In this document: one piece after another, positions 44,601 through 52,285 of the stretch
Layout of the letters: every line of letters starts with the position of its first letter
How positions within the stretch are numbered: position 1 is the stretch's first letter
NCBI GenBank assembly: GCA_030323885.1
Contig: CM059197.1
Coordinates: 34,985,884 to 35,049,883 of the forward strand
Source of the DNA: Branchipolynoe longqiensis
Lineage: Eukaryota > Annelida > Polychaeta > Phyllodocida > Polynoidae
Length of the DNA stretch: 64,000 nucleotides
Direction: 5' to 3'
Made by a program: the position numbers and the translations under genes
The notes under the pieces: generated by a model
The model's input: only the letters and a program-made list of their open reading frames with translations
The model's database searches: none
Told to the model about the DNA's origin: nothing

Positions 44601-46440
44601 CCTATTAATGTAGACCTGTACACCCACTCATTTTGTTTAAATTGACCAAATCACATGAAACAGGCAGAAAAGATACATGCTACCAAAGTATGATCACATG
44701 CAAAATTACAAGGCTCTAGCTGCATTCGAAAATGAGTTATGCCAGGTTGAAAAAAACGTATATTTTGGCTGTTTGCCATTTTTCAAAACTCATCAAATTA
44801 AAAATATTGATAATACAGAGCTCATATTTGGTATACACCATATCTATAACACAATTATCAAATGTATTTTTTTTCTAGTCAAACAGCAAAGTTAGAAAGA
44901 AGATATGATGCATCAAAAATTACATTTTGTGTGATTTGCACAATTGAAATGGAATTTCTTTTTCAAGTTTTGACTTTTGTTGAAATTGTTGTATATAATC
45001 AATTCTGCCATCAGTTAACAATGTATAGGTAAAACATGTGATATATATCATAACTATAATGAATATAATTAGAACATGAAGAGATATACATGTGCTATGG
45101 CAGGGTAAATAAATTCATTTCAAGAAAAAAAAACTGACTTTCCGAGAACGATATTTCTGGGTCATGTTATATATCATTTTAAAGAGCGAGTTCTCCTCTT
45201 TTTAATGATATAGTCTCTTAGAACTGATCACAGCCTATAATTCTTTGGGCAGGGTAAATGAATTCTTTATATATATATTTTTTAAACAAACAAACAACAC
45301 AGCCTAAAATTGTATGTCCATGGTAAATAGATTCATTACAAAAAATACAAATTATTTAAACTAAACAAAAAAAAAAGGACTTTCCGAGGACAGTATTTCC
45401 GGGTCATGTTATATATCATTTTAAAGAGTTATTTCTCCTCTTTTTAATGGTATAGAGTTCTTTGAGAATTGATCACAGCCTAAAATTGTACTAAGTGTCA
45501 AAGTGGATACAGCAACTTTAACTTGTTTAAAAAAAATGTAAAACCTAAATGCATCATTACAAAAATCACACCACATCGTAGGTCAAGATCATAGCTTTCC
45601 ATTGATATAAGGCTCATTCTGATTGGTCAATGCTAAGAAGATCAGTAAAAAAGATTCTGGAGAGTCCAAAATGCATTGCCAGTCTGGTCACTTTCCAAAA
45701 GTGGCTGTGCATACTTTGAAACATGATACACACTAAGGGATTCAAGCTACTAAAGTGAAACAATCACACTCTCACATATAATAAGGCCTCAGATGGAAGG
45801 TAGATAGATTGCTTTAGTCATTAAATCATATTTATAGCAGCATGCATATATGCCTTATTTGTGGATATACAACAGGGCAAACTTGAGCAAAATTAGGTGT
45901 GCTTTGGCCTTGTCCTATACGGTTGTTGAGGGAGTGGGCATACCTAATTAATGTCGAGCGCCTGGCTAGGAAGTGACAAGTATCAATTTTTAAGTCATTG
46001 GTTTTACTAGACCAGGGTTCGAACCCACGGGTTCGGATCCCCCGATCTTCCAAAACAGGAGACGGACCCTCAACTCATTCGGCCATCCCATCTGGTCGCA
46101 AAAATGCCACATATCCACATATATACATATATTAGTTTTAGCAGTTATTCTGTGCATTATCCACAAGCATCATGCATCTACCTACTTCATTTGCATATTA
46201 TTACATTAATTAATAAGCATACGTCATAATCGTACGACCAGTGCTATGGCACTACCACTAGATTTTATTCGATGAATAAATCATTTTACAACAACAAAAT
46301 TGAATTAACACACACAAACAGTTATTGCAATGTGCATGTCAAACAGTTATGTTCCTATGCAACCAGTTCCTACCTCTGAGCAAGCTTGACCATGCGACAA
46401 CAAGTAGTGCAGAAAGACTGAGGCTGGTTTTATGATTCAT
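29540..46440 (-). CDS. DNAJC3: DNAJC3 / p58IPK, ER-luminal J-domain co-chaperone (whole gene, 11 coding exons)
   Basis: Coding exons, 5' to 3': 46440-46374, 44084-43974, 43328-43204, 40648-40574, 39456-39313, 38523-38342, 36631-36406, 34218-34098, 32607-32475, 31169-31024, 29670-29540. All junctions obey GT-AG and phases join without a break; the total is 1461 nt, 486 residues. An N-terminal signal peptide (about 1-23) targets the ER lumen. Tetratricopeptide repeats fill residues about 28-375 and bind unfolded clients. The J domain (about 387-450) carries the HPD motif at 414-416 that stimulates BiP ATPase. The C terminus is the family's Gly/Phe-rich tail ending FQFKFHFG. The human protein is 504 residues. 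It belongs to the unfolded-protein response. Introns are dense in repeats, yet all exons are intact. Confidence 0.97.
29852..30114. mobile_element. Possible hAT-like MITE in DNAJC3 intron 10
   Basis: CAGGGTC at 29852 and GACCCTG at 30114 bound a body with several TTCAAGGCTTTT-like repeats. CAATCA lies outside both ends. The short TIR makes this tentative. Confidence 0.45.
30498..30821 (-). mobile_element. SINE-1 full-length copy with 14-bp TSD
   Basis: This is a minus-strand SINE-1 flanked by GTCCAACAGGATAG (30484-97) and GTCCAACAGAATAG (30822-35), a target-site duplication with one difference. It lies in DNAJC3 intron 10. Confidence 0.88.
31024..31169 (-). CDS. DNAJC3: DNAJC3 coding exon 10 (J domain)
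   Basis: 146 nt bounded by TTTACAG and GTGAGT. It encodes helix II to helix III of the J domain, with [20 protein letters not shown] including HPD, and [11 protein letters not shown]. Confidence 0.97.
31322..31704. mobile_element. TIR MITE with 7-bp target duplication, copy 2
   Basis: 383 bp homologous throughout to 19159-19544. TGGAAAG flanks both sides. It lies in DNAJC3 intron 9, about 150 bp upstream (on the coding strand) of the J-domain exon. Confidence 0.88.
31757..32032. mobile_element. hAT-like MITE, copy 2
   Basis: The ends are CAGGGATGAAAGTGGTCTCC and ...CAATCTTTCATCCTTG. It has fewer internal minisatellite units than the 34661 copy. Confidence 0.7.
32343..32500 (-). repeat. 80-bp tandem duplication spanning the exon 9 donor
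   Basis: 32343-32422 and 32423-32500 are near-identical, with an 80-bp period. The right copy overlaps the last 26 nt of DNAJC3 exon 9 and its GTATGT donor. The left copy reproduces both within the intron. Confidence 0.9.
32475..32607 (-). CDS. DNAJC3: DNAJC3 coding exon 9
   Basis: 133 nt bounded by TGTTTAG and GTATGT. It encodes the last TPR and the first J-domain residues ([10 protein letters not shown]). Its 3' end and donor site are duplicated 80 bp downstream. Confidence 0.95.
33160..33483 (-). mobile_element. SINE-1 copy with target duplication
   Basis: A minus-strand SINE-1 spans 33172-33472. It is flanked by GGGTCCCTTTGG and GGGTCCTTTGG. A separate SINE-1 3' fragment lies just left at 33080-33135. 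Confidence 0.82.
33588..33835 (-). mobile_element. SINE-1 copy, internally shortened
   Basis: A minus-strand tail and body to the B-box region (GGTTCGAACCCACGACC). The middle is deleted relative to the 8482 copy. Confidence 0.75.
33836..34060. mobile_element. hAT-like MITE remnant
   Basis: This contains the TACGCTGATGGTGCTGC-type internal minisatellite and a GAAATTTCCGAGATCT end without the terminal CATCCCTG. It reaches to within 40 bp of DNAJC3 exon 8. Confidence 0.6.
34098..34218 (-). CDS. DNAJC3: DNAJC3 coding exon 8
   Basis: 121 nt bounded by TTGTAG and GTGAGG. It encodes the penultimate TPR ([20 protein letters not shown]). Confidence 0.95.
34225..34630 (-). mobile_element. SINE resembling a gastropod tRNA-derived SINE, interrupted
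   Basis: Landmarks are TTATTTAACGACGCCTTTAA, AAGGGGTCTTTTATATGCAC, CCACAGACAGGACAGCACAT and GGAATGGAAAATAGCCCAA. On the minus strand the tRNA-like head GGGACGTAGCTCAAGCGGTA lies at 34600-34622. About 90 bp of another repeat (34476-34560) interrupts it. I associate this SINE with gastropods from memory, and it is the main taxonomic hint in the window. Confidence 0.6.
34661..35113. mobile_element. hAT-like MITE with expanded minisatellite and 8-bp TSD
   Basis: It is flanked by TCTTAAAA on both sides (34653-60 and 35114-21), an 8-bp duplication typical of hAT. The interior has at least five ~40-bp units around TGATAGTGCTGCGGCGTTTG. A short SINE-1 3' fragment is inserted at about 34976-35038. 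Confidence 0.85.
35122..36405. other. DNAJC3 intron 7 remainder
   Basis: A dispersed repeat at about 35160-35580 (landmarks TTCCAGGCCTGGGATCC and AAGAGGCAGGATAAGAAACC) is shared with 41190-41290 and 42390-42660. A TTAA-MITE fragment lies at 35820-35920. The rest is AT-rich. Confidence 0.55.
36406..36631 (-). CDS. DNAJC3: DNAJC3 coding exon 7
   Basis: 226 nt bounded by TTTCAG and GTGCGG. It encodes [20 protein letters not shown], a family signature, and the next TPR pair with paired Cys near NCHCHSK. Confidence 0.95.
36658..37013. mobile_element. hAT-like MITE, degenerate copy
   Basis: AGGGATTAAAGTGGTCTCGG to ACCTTTCATCCTTG, with internal TGATAGTGCTGCGGC units. It lies 26 bp from DNAJC3 exon 7. 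Confidence 0.65.
37061..37376. mobile_element. Candidate MITE with CAGGGTTCTTAC ends
   Basis: CAGGGTTCTTACA at the left and CCAGAACCCTG at the right form a short TIR around AT-rich sequence. Related left ends occur at 41178 (CAGGGTTCATACCC). No clear target duplication. Confidence 0.5.
37389..38065 (+). mobile_element. SINE-1 (plus) with a second SINE-1 (minus) inserted
   Basis: The outer copy occupies 37389-37583 and 37925-38065. The inner minus-strand copy is 37584-37922. GTGTGATATTG (37574-84) and GTGGGATATTG (37925-35) flank the inner copy as a target duplication. Confidence 0.82.
38342..38523 (-). CDS. DNAJC3: DNAJC3 coding exon 6
   Basis: 182 nt bounded by TTTCCAG and GTGAGT. It encodes [20 protein letters not shown] and [12 protein letters not shown], the middle TPR block. 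Confidence 0.95.
38593..39210. repeat. ~52-bp minisatellite in DNAJC3 intron 5, split by a SINE
   Basis: Units built on CAGCTTAGACCAAAGAAATC and TGCAGCAGCGCTACTGAGGA repeat about 6.5 times up to 38930. A last partial unit is found at 39178-39210, beyond the SINE at 38931-39165. Confidence 0.85.
38931..39165 (+). mobile_element. Chimeric SINE: SINE-1 head joined to SINE-3 tail
   Basis: The SINE-1 head and body continue to CATTACTAGGGTAGGGCAAGG. The sequence then switches to AGCAGTGGAATGAGGAAGAC...AACAACTAATGTACC, which is the tail of the SINE at 61877-62160. An identical switch occurs at 61650-61880. Confidence 0.8.
39313..39456 (-). CDS. DNAJC3: DNAJC3 coding exon 5
   Basis: 144 nt bounded by CAG and GTCAGT. 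It includes the linker between TPR blocks and a TPR helix pair ([20 protein letters not shown]). Confidence 0.94.
39710..40150. repeat. 45-bp minisatellite in DNAJC3 intron 4
   Basis: About nine units with TTGGCCTGCTGGGGCTGTCT and GTTGACAGTGCACAATAC. Because 45 is a multiple of three, several minus-strand frames stay open through it. They are not flanked by coding splice sites. Confidence 0.9.
40365..40555 (+). mobile_element. SINE-1 variant ending in its own inverted head
   Basis: The head GCAGTGGCCGAATCAGTAAG and body run to GGACTGGTTAG. They are then followed by GCTTTACCGATTCAGCCACC, the reverse complement of the head type. The end lies within 20 bp of DNAJC3 exon 4. Confidence 0.65.
40574..40648 (-). 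CDS. DNAJC3: DNAJC3 coding exon 4
   Basis: 75 nt bounded by TTTTACAG and GTAAGT. It encodes [20 protein letters not shown], the third TPR. Confidence 0.95.
40649..43203. other. DNAJC3 intron 3
   Basis: This holds parts of the dispersed CCAGGACTTTC repeat (41178-41300 and 42390-42660), a SINE-1 tail (42905-42957) and a G-run at 43136-43157. A plus-strand frame at 42002-42259 has no recognisable domain; its complement faintly resembles transposase-like text with stops. Confidence 0.45.
43204..43328 (-). CDS. DNAJC3: DNAJC3 coding exon 3
   Basis: 125 nt bounded by CACAG and GTGAGT. It encodes [20 protein letters not shown] and the following helix of the second TPR. Confidence 0.95.
43632..43830. 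mobile_element. TTAA MITE, partial copy
   Basis: TTAA at 43628-31 is followed by AGCTGCATAGTCCGATGAAA and about 200 bp homologous to 7770-7960. The right end is missing. Confidence 0.65.
43974..44084 (-). CDS. DNAJC3: DNAJC3 coding exon 2
   Basis: The acceptor TTTCAG and donor GTAAGG bound 111 nt. The product includes a Lys/Glu-rich start and [20 protein letters not shown], the first TPR, which is strongly conserved in DNAJC3. Confidence 0.95.
44110..44325 (-). mobile_element. SINE-2 copy
   Basis: A minus-strand copy of the family at 18890: B-box-like GGAATCGAGCCCACATCTC, then the leader block containing CCTGAGAGGTCGGTGCAGAC. It lies 25 bp from DNAJC3 exon 2, in intron 1. Confidence 0.75.
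44405..44625 (-). mobile_element. SINE-1 3' portion
   Basis: The tail TTTTACGTCCTAGCAACATC and body through CTTGCCCTATCCTATTAATG. The tRNA head is missing. Confidence 0.75.
44626..45940. other. DNAJC3 intron 1 interior
   Basis: A ~200-bp imperfect direct repeat is present: GACTTTCCGAGAACGATATT at 45134 and GACTTTCCGAGGACAGTATT at 45378, each followed by GGGTCATGTTATATATCATT. Otherwise it is AT-rich with nothing recognised. Confidence 0.6.
45945..46100 (-). mobile_element. SINE-1 5' portion
   Basis: The head (GGATGGCCGAATGAGTTGAG on the minus strand) through the CCTGGCTAGGAAGTGACAAG landmark. The 3' half is missing. Confidence 0.7.
46374..46440 (-). CDS. DNAJC3: DNAJC3 coding exon 1 (signal peptide)
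   Basis: ATG at 46440-46438 opens [20 protein letters not shown], a hydrophobic signal sequence. The donor GTAGGA follows after 67 nt (phase 1). It joins exon 2 through a shared Gly codon. No in-frame ATG gives a better start. The family is ER-luminal, so a signal peptide is required. Confidence 0.92.
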
Positions 46441-46529
46441 CGGGCCAACTGATCCTGGAAATAAAAGTTCATTTAGTCTCAGAACACACCGGCTACATCA
46501 CAAGAGACCACTTTGCAGTGCTTCAATCA

Positions 46530-47676
46530 ACTCTGTATGGCCCGCACACACCTCGCGTATAAAACCTAAAACTGCCCGTTTCACGACTAAGTTTGAGTTT
46601 TAGTCGGTTTCAGTCTTTAGGTGTGTGACCCCCCTAACACACCTGAGCCTTGTGACTCGCGTATAAAACTCAGTTTTAGGGCTTAAAACTGGAATCTTAT
46701 AAGATTCGAAAAATGAATCGGGCCGTTCGAGAAACGGTATATATGTGAGCAGTCAGTCGTATCTTATACGGTATATGTGTGATACCCATCGTCCGTTTGC
46801 CATCCAAGTCCTCTTCCATTCCCCTCTCTTCCATTCCCCTCTCTCCCATTCCCTCTCTTCCATTCCCCCTCTTGCGCTCCCCCGTCTTCCATTCCCTGTC
46901 TTCCATTCCCCCCTCTCCCATTCCCCATCTCTTCCATTCCCTCCCCATCCATTCCCTCTCTTCCATTCCCCCCTCTTCCATTCCCCCCTCCCCCTGTTGC
47001 GTTCCCCCTCTTGCTTTCCTCCCTGTTGCGTGCCCCCCTCTTCCATTCCCCCTCTTCCATTCCCCATGCAAGAGGGGGAATGGAAGAGCGGGAATGGAAG
47101 AGGGGGAATGGGAGAGGGGGAATGGAAGAGAGGGGAATGGAAGAGCGGGAATGCAAGAGGGGGAATGGGAGAGGGGGAATGGAAGAGAGGGGAATGGAAG
47201 AGAGGGGAATGCAAGAGGGGGAATGGGAGAGGGGGGAATGGAAGAGGAATGAAAGAGAGGGGAATGGAAGAGGGGGAACGCAAGAGGGAGGAACGCATGA
47301 GGGGGGAACACAAGAGAGGGAATGGAAGAGGAGGAATGGAAGAGGGGGAACGAAGACGAAGGAACGCAAGAGGGGGGAAAGCAAGAGGGAGGAATGGAAG
47401 AGAGGGAATGGAAGAGGGAGAATGGAAGAGGGGGGAATGGAAGAGAGGGGGGAACGCAGGAGGGGGGAACGCAAGAGGGGGAATGGATGAGGGGATAATG
47501 GAAGAGGGGATAATGGAAGTCGTGAAACGGACGGTATATGTGAGCGCCCCAGTCTTTAGCAGTGGGTATATGTGTGTTTTCAGTTTTAGTCGGGAAACGG
47601 GTCGGGTTGTGACGGGTCACGTCGGGCAGTCAGTTTTAGCGCGTGAATCGTATACGGGAGGTGTGTACCAGACTTT
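46530..47676. mobile_element. Foldback element with satellite arms, upstream of DNAJC3
   Basis: The outer arms are imperfect inverted repeats: CCCGCACACACCTCGCGTAT...AAAACTG on the left, and on the right, inward, GGTACACACCTCCCGTATAC...AAAACTG. Inside is a pyrimidine arm (46808-47068) of CTCTTCCATTCCCC units and a purine arm (47069-47500) of GGGGAATGGAAGAG units. They meet at CCATGCAAG near 47065. Terminal inverted repeats made of short tandem repeats recall Drosophila FB elements. It starts 90 bp upstream of the DNAJC3 start codon. Open frames on both strands are satellite artefacts. Confidence 0.7.
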
Positions 47677-47679
47677 AAG

Positions 47680-48410
47680 CTGCAGTTCAGTGAAACTTCC
47701 GAAAGTATACCATTTTCAAAACCAAAACACTTACCTAGATATTTTCCCATATAGCCAACATAAATAGTGGCGCATTCATTAAACAATTTACTGCTGCACA
47801 GAAGGAATACTAAATATAATAGAACATGTCACTGCTGAAGCTTATGATTATGATCAATGTCCAACACTTTGACGTACACACCAAAATTAATTTGGTATGT
47901 TTTCACTTTAAATTTGTCCAAAATTAACTCTTTAAAATAAAAGTTACTTGAAACTAAAGTAAAGTAGATTATATTTATCAACCTAATATATTTATCTAAA
48001 GATTATGGCAGAAACATTGGGCTAGCCACAACGAGCGTTCAAAGATTTAATAACAAATATTTGTTCAATCAATGTTTGGTTTTGGACACTTCTTTTGCAT
48101 GTGCAATCAAAATCTATTTCCCTCCACATTATTGCTCCAGTAATAATATTCATTAGTTCCATATGTGTAGTATTCTAAAAGTATATTGAATAATAGAAAG
48201 ATGCAACCATTAGTCGAGCTACAGTAAGCATTTAACGATTGATAAATTGATATAATTGGTTTTCTGACAATTTTCATATGGGCAATCACATTTCTGTTCA
48301 CAATATAATATATTGCTAGGGCTAGCAGTATGAATAATATGTATTACTATTAGTTTCACAGAGGTATACGCTAATACTATTACTGCAAAATCTGAGGAAT
48401 AGACATAGTG
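47680..48410. other. Intergenic with TTAA-MITE remnant
   Basis: 47680-48010 resembles the interior of the TTAA MITE (TTTTCAAAACCAAAACACTT and AAAGTAGATTATA landmarks) without clean ends. The rest is AT-rich with nothing recognised. Confidence 0.45.
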
Positions 48411-48412
48411 GT

Positions 48413-49178
48413 GCTGGCGGTCTGGATGTGAGTGCACTGAGGGCCTACCCCCTCTGCTGGGATAGGGACCACCACACCCATAGTCATAGGTCAAGGTTGG
48501 TGGTGGCCATGGGGCCATACAGCTTGTGGTGGTGGGCAAACCACTGGTATCCATGGGGACCAGGAATGCTGGATCCCCATTGGTAGGGCCAAGAATGCTT
48601 GTTTCCCATTGGGGGAAAGGGGTGGGGGTGATACTCTACAATGAACCCATGTAACCATATAAATAATAAACCAAAGGGCTTGACTCACTCTTCTTCTTTA
48701 CACTTTATACTCTTCCTTCCTCTTTGTCTCTATTGATTTCACCATAGCCTGCCTACAGTCACAGATTCGAGCATTAGACTTTACATAATTGGTGACCACG
48801 ACAAGACTCAAACTCGCTGGCAGGTCTGGGTGAGTTCACTCAGGGCCTACCCTCTGTGCTGGGATAGGGACCATACTCAAAGGTCAAGGATGGTGGTGGC
48901 CATGGGGCCATACAGCTTGTGATGGTGGGCAGACCATTGGTATCCATAGGGACCAGGAATGCTGGATCCCTATTGGTAGGGCCAAGAATGCTTGTTTCCC
49001 ATTGGGGGAAGGGGTGGGGTGATACTCTACAATGAACCCATGTAACCATATAAATAATAAACCAGAGGGCTTGACCATCTCTTCTTCTTTACACATTATA
49101 CTCTTCCTTCCTCTTTGTCTGTATCGATTTCACCATAGCCTGCCTACACAACCACAAATTCGACCATTAGACTTTACA
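48413..49178 (+). repeat. Pair of ~365-bp direct repeats with a PBS-like joint
   Basis: 48413-48787 and 48818-49178 are about 90% alike (shared GGCCATGGGGCCATACAGCT and GGAATGCTGGATCCC). Both end ATTAGACTTTACA. The first is followed by TGGTGACCACGAC, similar to a retroelement primer-binding site. This looks like two LTRs around a minimal ~30-bp internal stretch (TRIM-like), but the 5' ends of the repeats do not show a clean TG. Confidence 0.6.
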
Positions 49179-49612
49179 CTGGGATAGGGTCGTTTCCATT
49201 GCTTCTTGCACACAGCCCCTAGTCTTCCTCAACTTATTGCTTCCTAAACCTAGGTGAGTATATTTATTTAGCTATTGACTGATTGAGTGTTGTCTGTATC
49301 ATGTATGGCACCACCATGTGTTAGGGTTAACCACCCATTAATATTAGTAGTCATTACCATCACACCAACTGAACCAACCAGTCTTTTCCCTATCCTAGTA
49401 AAGTCTAAAGTGTACTGTATTATATATCCACTTTCCTGGTTTGAATCGGCAAGGGATTGTACCTGCAACCTCCTCGAGCTCTTGTAAAGGAAGCATCTTT
49501 CCTACTCATTCGAAATTTTTTAGCATGACCACCCCTAGATAAATGATTCACCCCATACTGCAGAATGGGTGAATCTTTTTATATAGACTACACCATCCCT
49601 TGGATAAATCTG
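49179..49612. other. Intergenic, nothing recognised
   Basis: 49290-49470 contains ACCAGTCTTTTCCCTATCCT and a Cys-poor frame that may be a very old SINE. No gene. Confidence 0.4.
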
Positions 49613-49936
49613 TTTGCTTGTTGTTTTACATCCTAGCAACATCTAAGGTCATATCAGGACGGGTACCGACTTGTGACTGTGCATTCCTGATGACTCTATA
49701 GTGCTTCCCCACTGGGAGACCAGGCCACCAGCACCATGATCTGCTATCCCACTCAGTCACATCCTAACACTGAGCCAACCAGTCCTTGCCCTATCCTAAT
49801 AATGCAGAGCGCCTGGCTAAGAAGCGACAAGTATAAAGTTTTAAGTCATTGGTTTGACTCAACCAGGGTTCGAACCCATGATCTACCAACATGGGAGACG
49901 GACGCTCTAACTCATTACGCCATCCCGTCTGGTGAA
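49613..49936 (-). mobile_element. SINE-1 full-length copy
   Basis: A minus-strand copy with tail TGTTTTACATCCTAGCAACA, body, B box (GGTTCGAACCCATG) and head ending CATTACGCCATCCCGTCTGG. Confidence 0.85.
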
Positions 49937-52080
49937 GAGAAAATGCAAAAAGACAAGATGGTGACCATAGAATGCTGCTGATTTCACTTTTCAACTTCAT
50001 TAAACTACATGTCTTATTATATTTTTCAAATCAAAAGTATCAGGTAAATATTAAGATAGATGTGAAGAATATATTTTGCTTCTTAAAATAAGAATGTATC
50101 TGCTCATTTCATTTGCCCAGCAGGTCGATATTTTTCGTCAGCTTTTATATAGGGTTGTTCCTTACCCCAACTGGTAGTACAGGTTGAATCTTTTATCTAC
50201 CCATCCCCGGTCTTGAAGTTAAACGATTCAATAATAACTAACAAGCTTATTACTATTAGCCCATGGCATGGGCATGTCATGGGAATGGGCATGACCATGT
50301 CCAGGTCAAGCAGGTGTTAAGATTTTGACTCTCCCCCCATGGACCAAATTATGTAACTATCATAATCCTGAGTCTGAAATAAAGAATTGAATTGAATATT
50401 GAATTGAATATATATCAGTGTATTGCTGAAACTGTAAGTTTAGACTGTATGTTATTTTCAGTTTCGACTAGTCTACATTCACTGACTGTAGTGTTACTAA
50501 GTGTAGATTGTATTTTAAACAGTACATAACACTAAGTGAAAGTAAGACTGGTTTAGTAGTAAGGCTAAGAGTAACTTAAGACGTTAAGTAACAATGAGTA
50601 AGTATAGACTAATAGAGTCAACTCATGACATGTCATGATACTCAGCCACTGCCACTGATTACTGAATCGTCAAAGTCAGACAAAGTTTGCAGTGAGTTTC
50701 GAATCAAAGTAGATACAAATAACAAGCGAGACAGAGATTGTTTGGCTAACCTGGTTTTAATTCAGCATTACCGAATCGAATCTTTTTTTTAATTAACTTA
50801 ACACAACTTTACTAGTTAGAGCTTACCAAGTTCATTCTGACTTTAACTACTCACTATGAATAGGACAGTACTACTACTAGTACTAGTACTAGAGTAGATT
50901 CACAGTGGCGGTGGATCCTTCACTGATTCAGGCTACCCGGTAAATCTTGGATCCTTCACGCACTGTCTTTCCAAATTAAGATGCTACCATAGGATAACAA
51001 AGGGAGATAAACACTTACCTCCCAAATCAGATTGTATGGAGAGACAAAACAAAGGTACAAATCCAATTACATTCGCGAAAGGCCACATGATAACAAACTG
51101 ATAATAGACAGAATTTATAGGCGTCTTCTGCTCTTGTGGCCTGAATGTATCGTGGTGTTTTCTGATAGGTCCAGGAAATACTTCCGGGTCAGAGTTACAA
51201 CGTCTCGTACGTGGTCCTCTGAGATAGCGACACCTCTTAAAAATTGTATTGAAAATACCTTTTACTAATAAATCAGAATTATATTCTATTATTTATTAAA
51301 TAAATGAGTGGTCCACATGAAGTGCGATAAATTTCATTTTGATAAAGTACCTGTTTTCTTTAACATGATAAACCTCCCATGAACCTTTGCGACAAGGCCG
51401 CCTTCAAAATGGTTGTTGAGAGCTGTGATATCGGTGTTTGCAGTTACTAGTTTTTAGAGCTGCTTTTAGAATGTTCATCTGATGGATCTTTTTAAAGCTC
51501 GGAAAGCTTCAAAAGGGGATCTAGTAACGGTTAGTGTTTGAAAAAATAATGTTTCGTGTGTATTATAAATAATGGCAGCTTGTTACGTGTTTGTTTATGC
51601 CTTCGCTTGGGCGGTGACAGTCACATCCTACTAAGTGCAAGTTGAGTCATGCTCACAACAAGCCGCAATGCGTCTGTCACACTCCCAGTTGGTAAACAAA
51701 CAAGGCGTGTTGGCTGTTAAATAATGATAGCGTTGGGTTACTACGCGAATATAAAACACACAACGTACACCGATGAGGTGGAAAACACTATTGTTTGTGT
51801 GTGACCAAGCTGCTGTTGGCCCGCTATTATTTTTAGTACTAGACTAGTACACTGTAGAGTGTAGTGTACAGTCGTAGGCGTTTTTAGAACATCACCTCTC
51901 TGGACTGTAATTTATTTTATAGGTATGTGCAAAAAAATTCAAACTCCTTCAATAATAAAACAAAAGGCACCCCTTGAAAGAGCTTGAAAATCCCTTTAAC
52001 ATGACACCAAGATTATGAGAATATGTGGATTATTAAGGAAGTTATGGCGTTTTCCAACTCTGAGATTGGTCCTTATTTTC
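49937..52080. other. DNAJC3-DZIP1 intergenic stretch
   Basis: AT-rich with no recognised gene. 51360-51540 is less AT-rich and holds a short frame and a GTTAGT donor-like site at about 51531. This is a guess for an untranslated first exon of DZIP1, not a firm call. Confidence 0.3.
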
Positions 52081-52285
52081 TTCCATTAAAATAAGGTATA
52101 ATCTAGTGCTTATTAAGCACTAGATTTCTCTGACCGAAATTGGTGGCTTTTATGGGAATGTAATTTCTTTAATAATTGAGATATCTAGATGAAATTTGGA
52201 CTGAAGCTAGATTAAGGCATGCTCTATTGATATACTTCAAATTGAAATCGGAATGTTTTTTGTCGGCATATTATTTACTAGCAAA

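Noticed and set aside
46441..46540. ER stress response element (CCAAT-N9-CCACG) upstream of DNAJC3
   Set aside because: I looked in the ~100 bp before the start codon and found no CCAAT-N9-CCACG on either strand. The true promoter may lie elsewhere.
46697..47767. Open frames up to 340 codons, Ser/Pro/Phe-rich or Glu/Gly/Arg-rich
   Set aside because: They translate the inverted polypurine/polypyrimidine satellite on both strands. No splice or coding evidence, and composition follows the repeat.
50360..51540. DZIP1 untranslated first exon
   Set aside because: A donor-like GTTAGT and a short ATG frame exist near 51400-51535, but nothing ties them to the acceptor at 56536. Not called as a feature.
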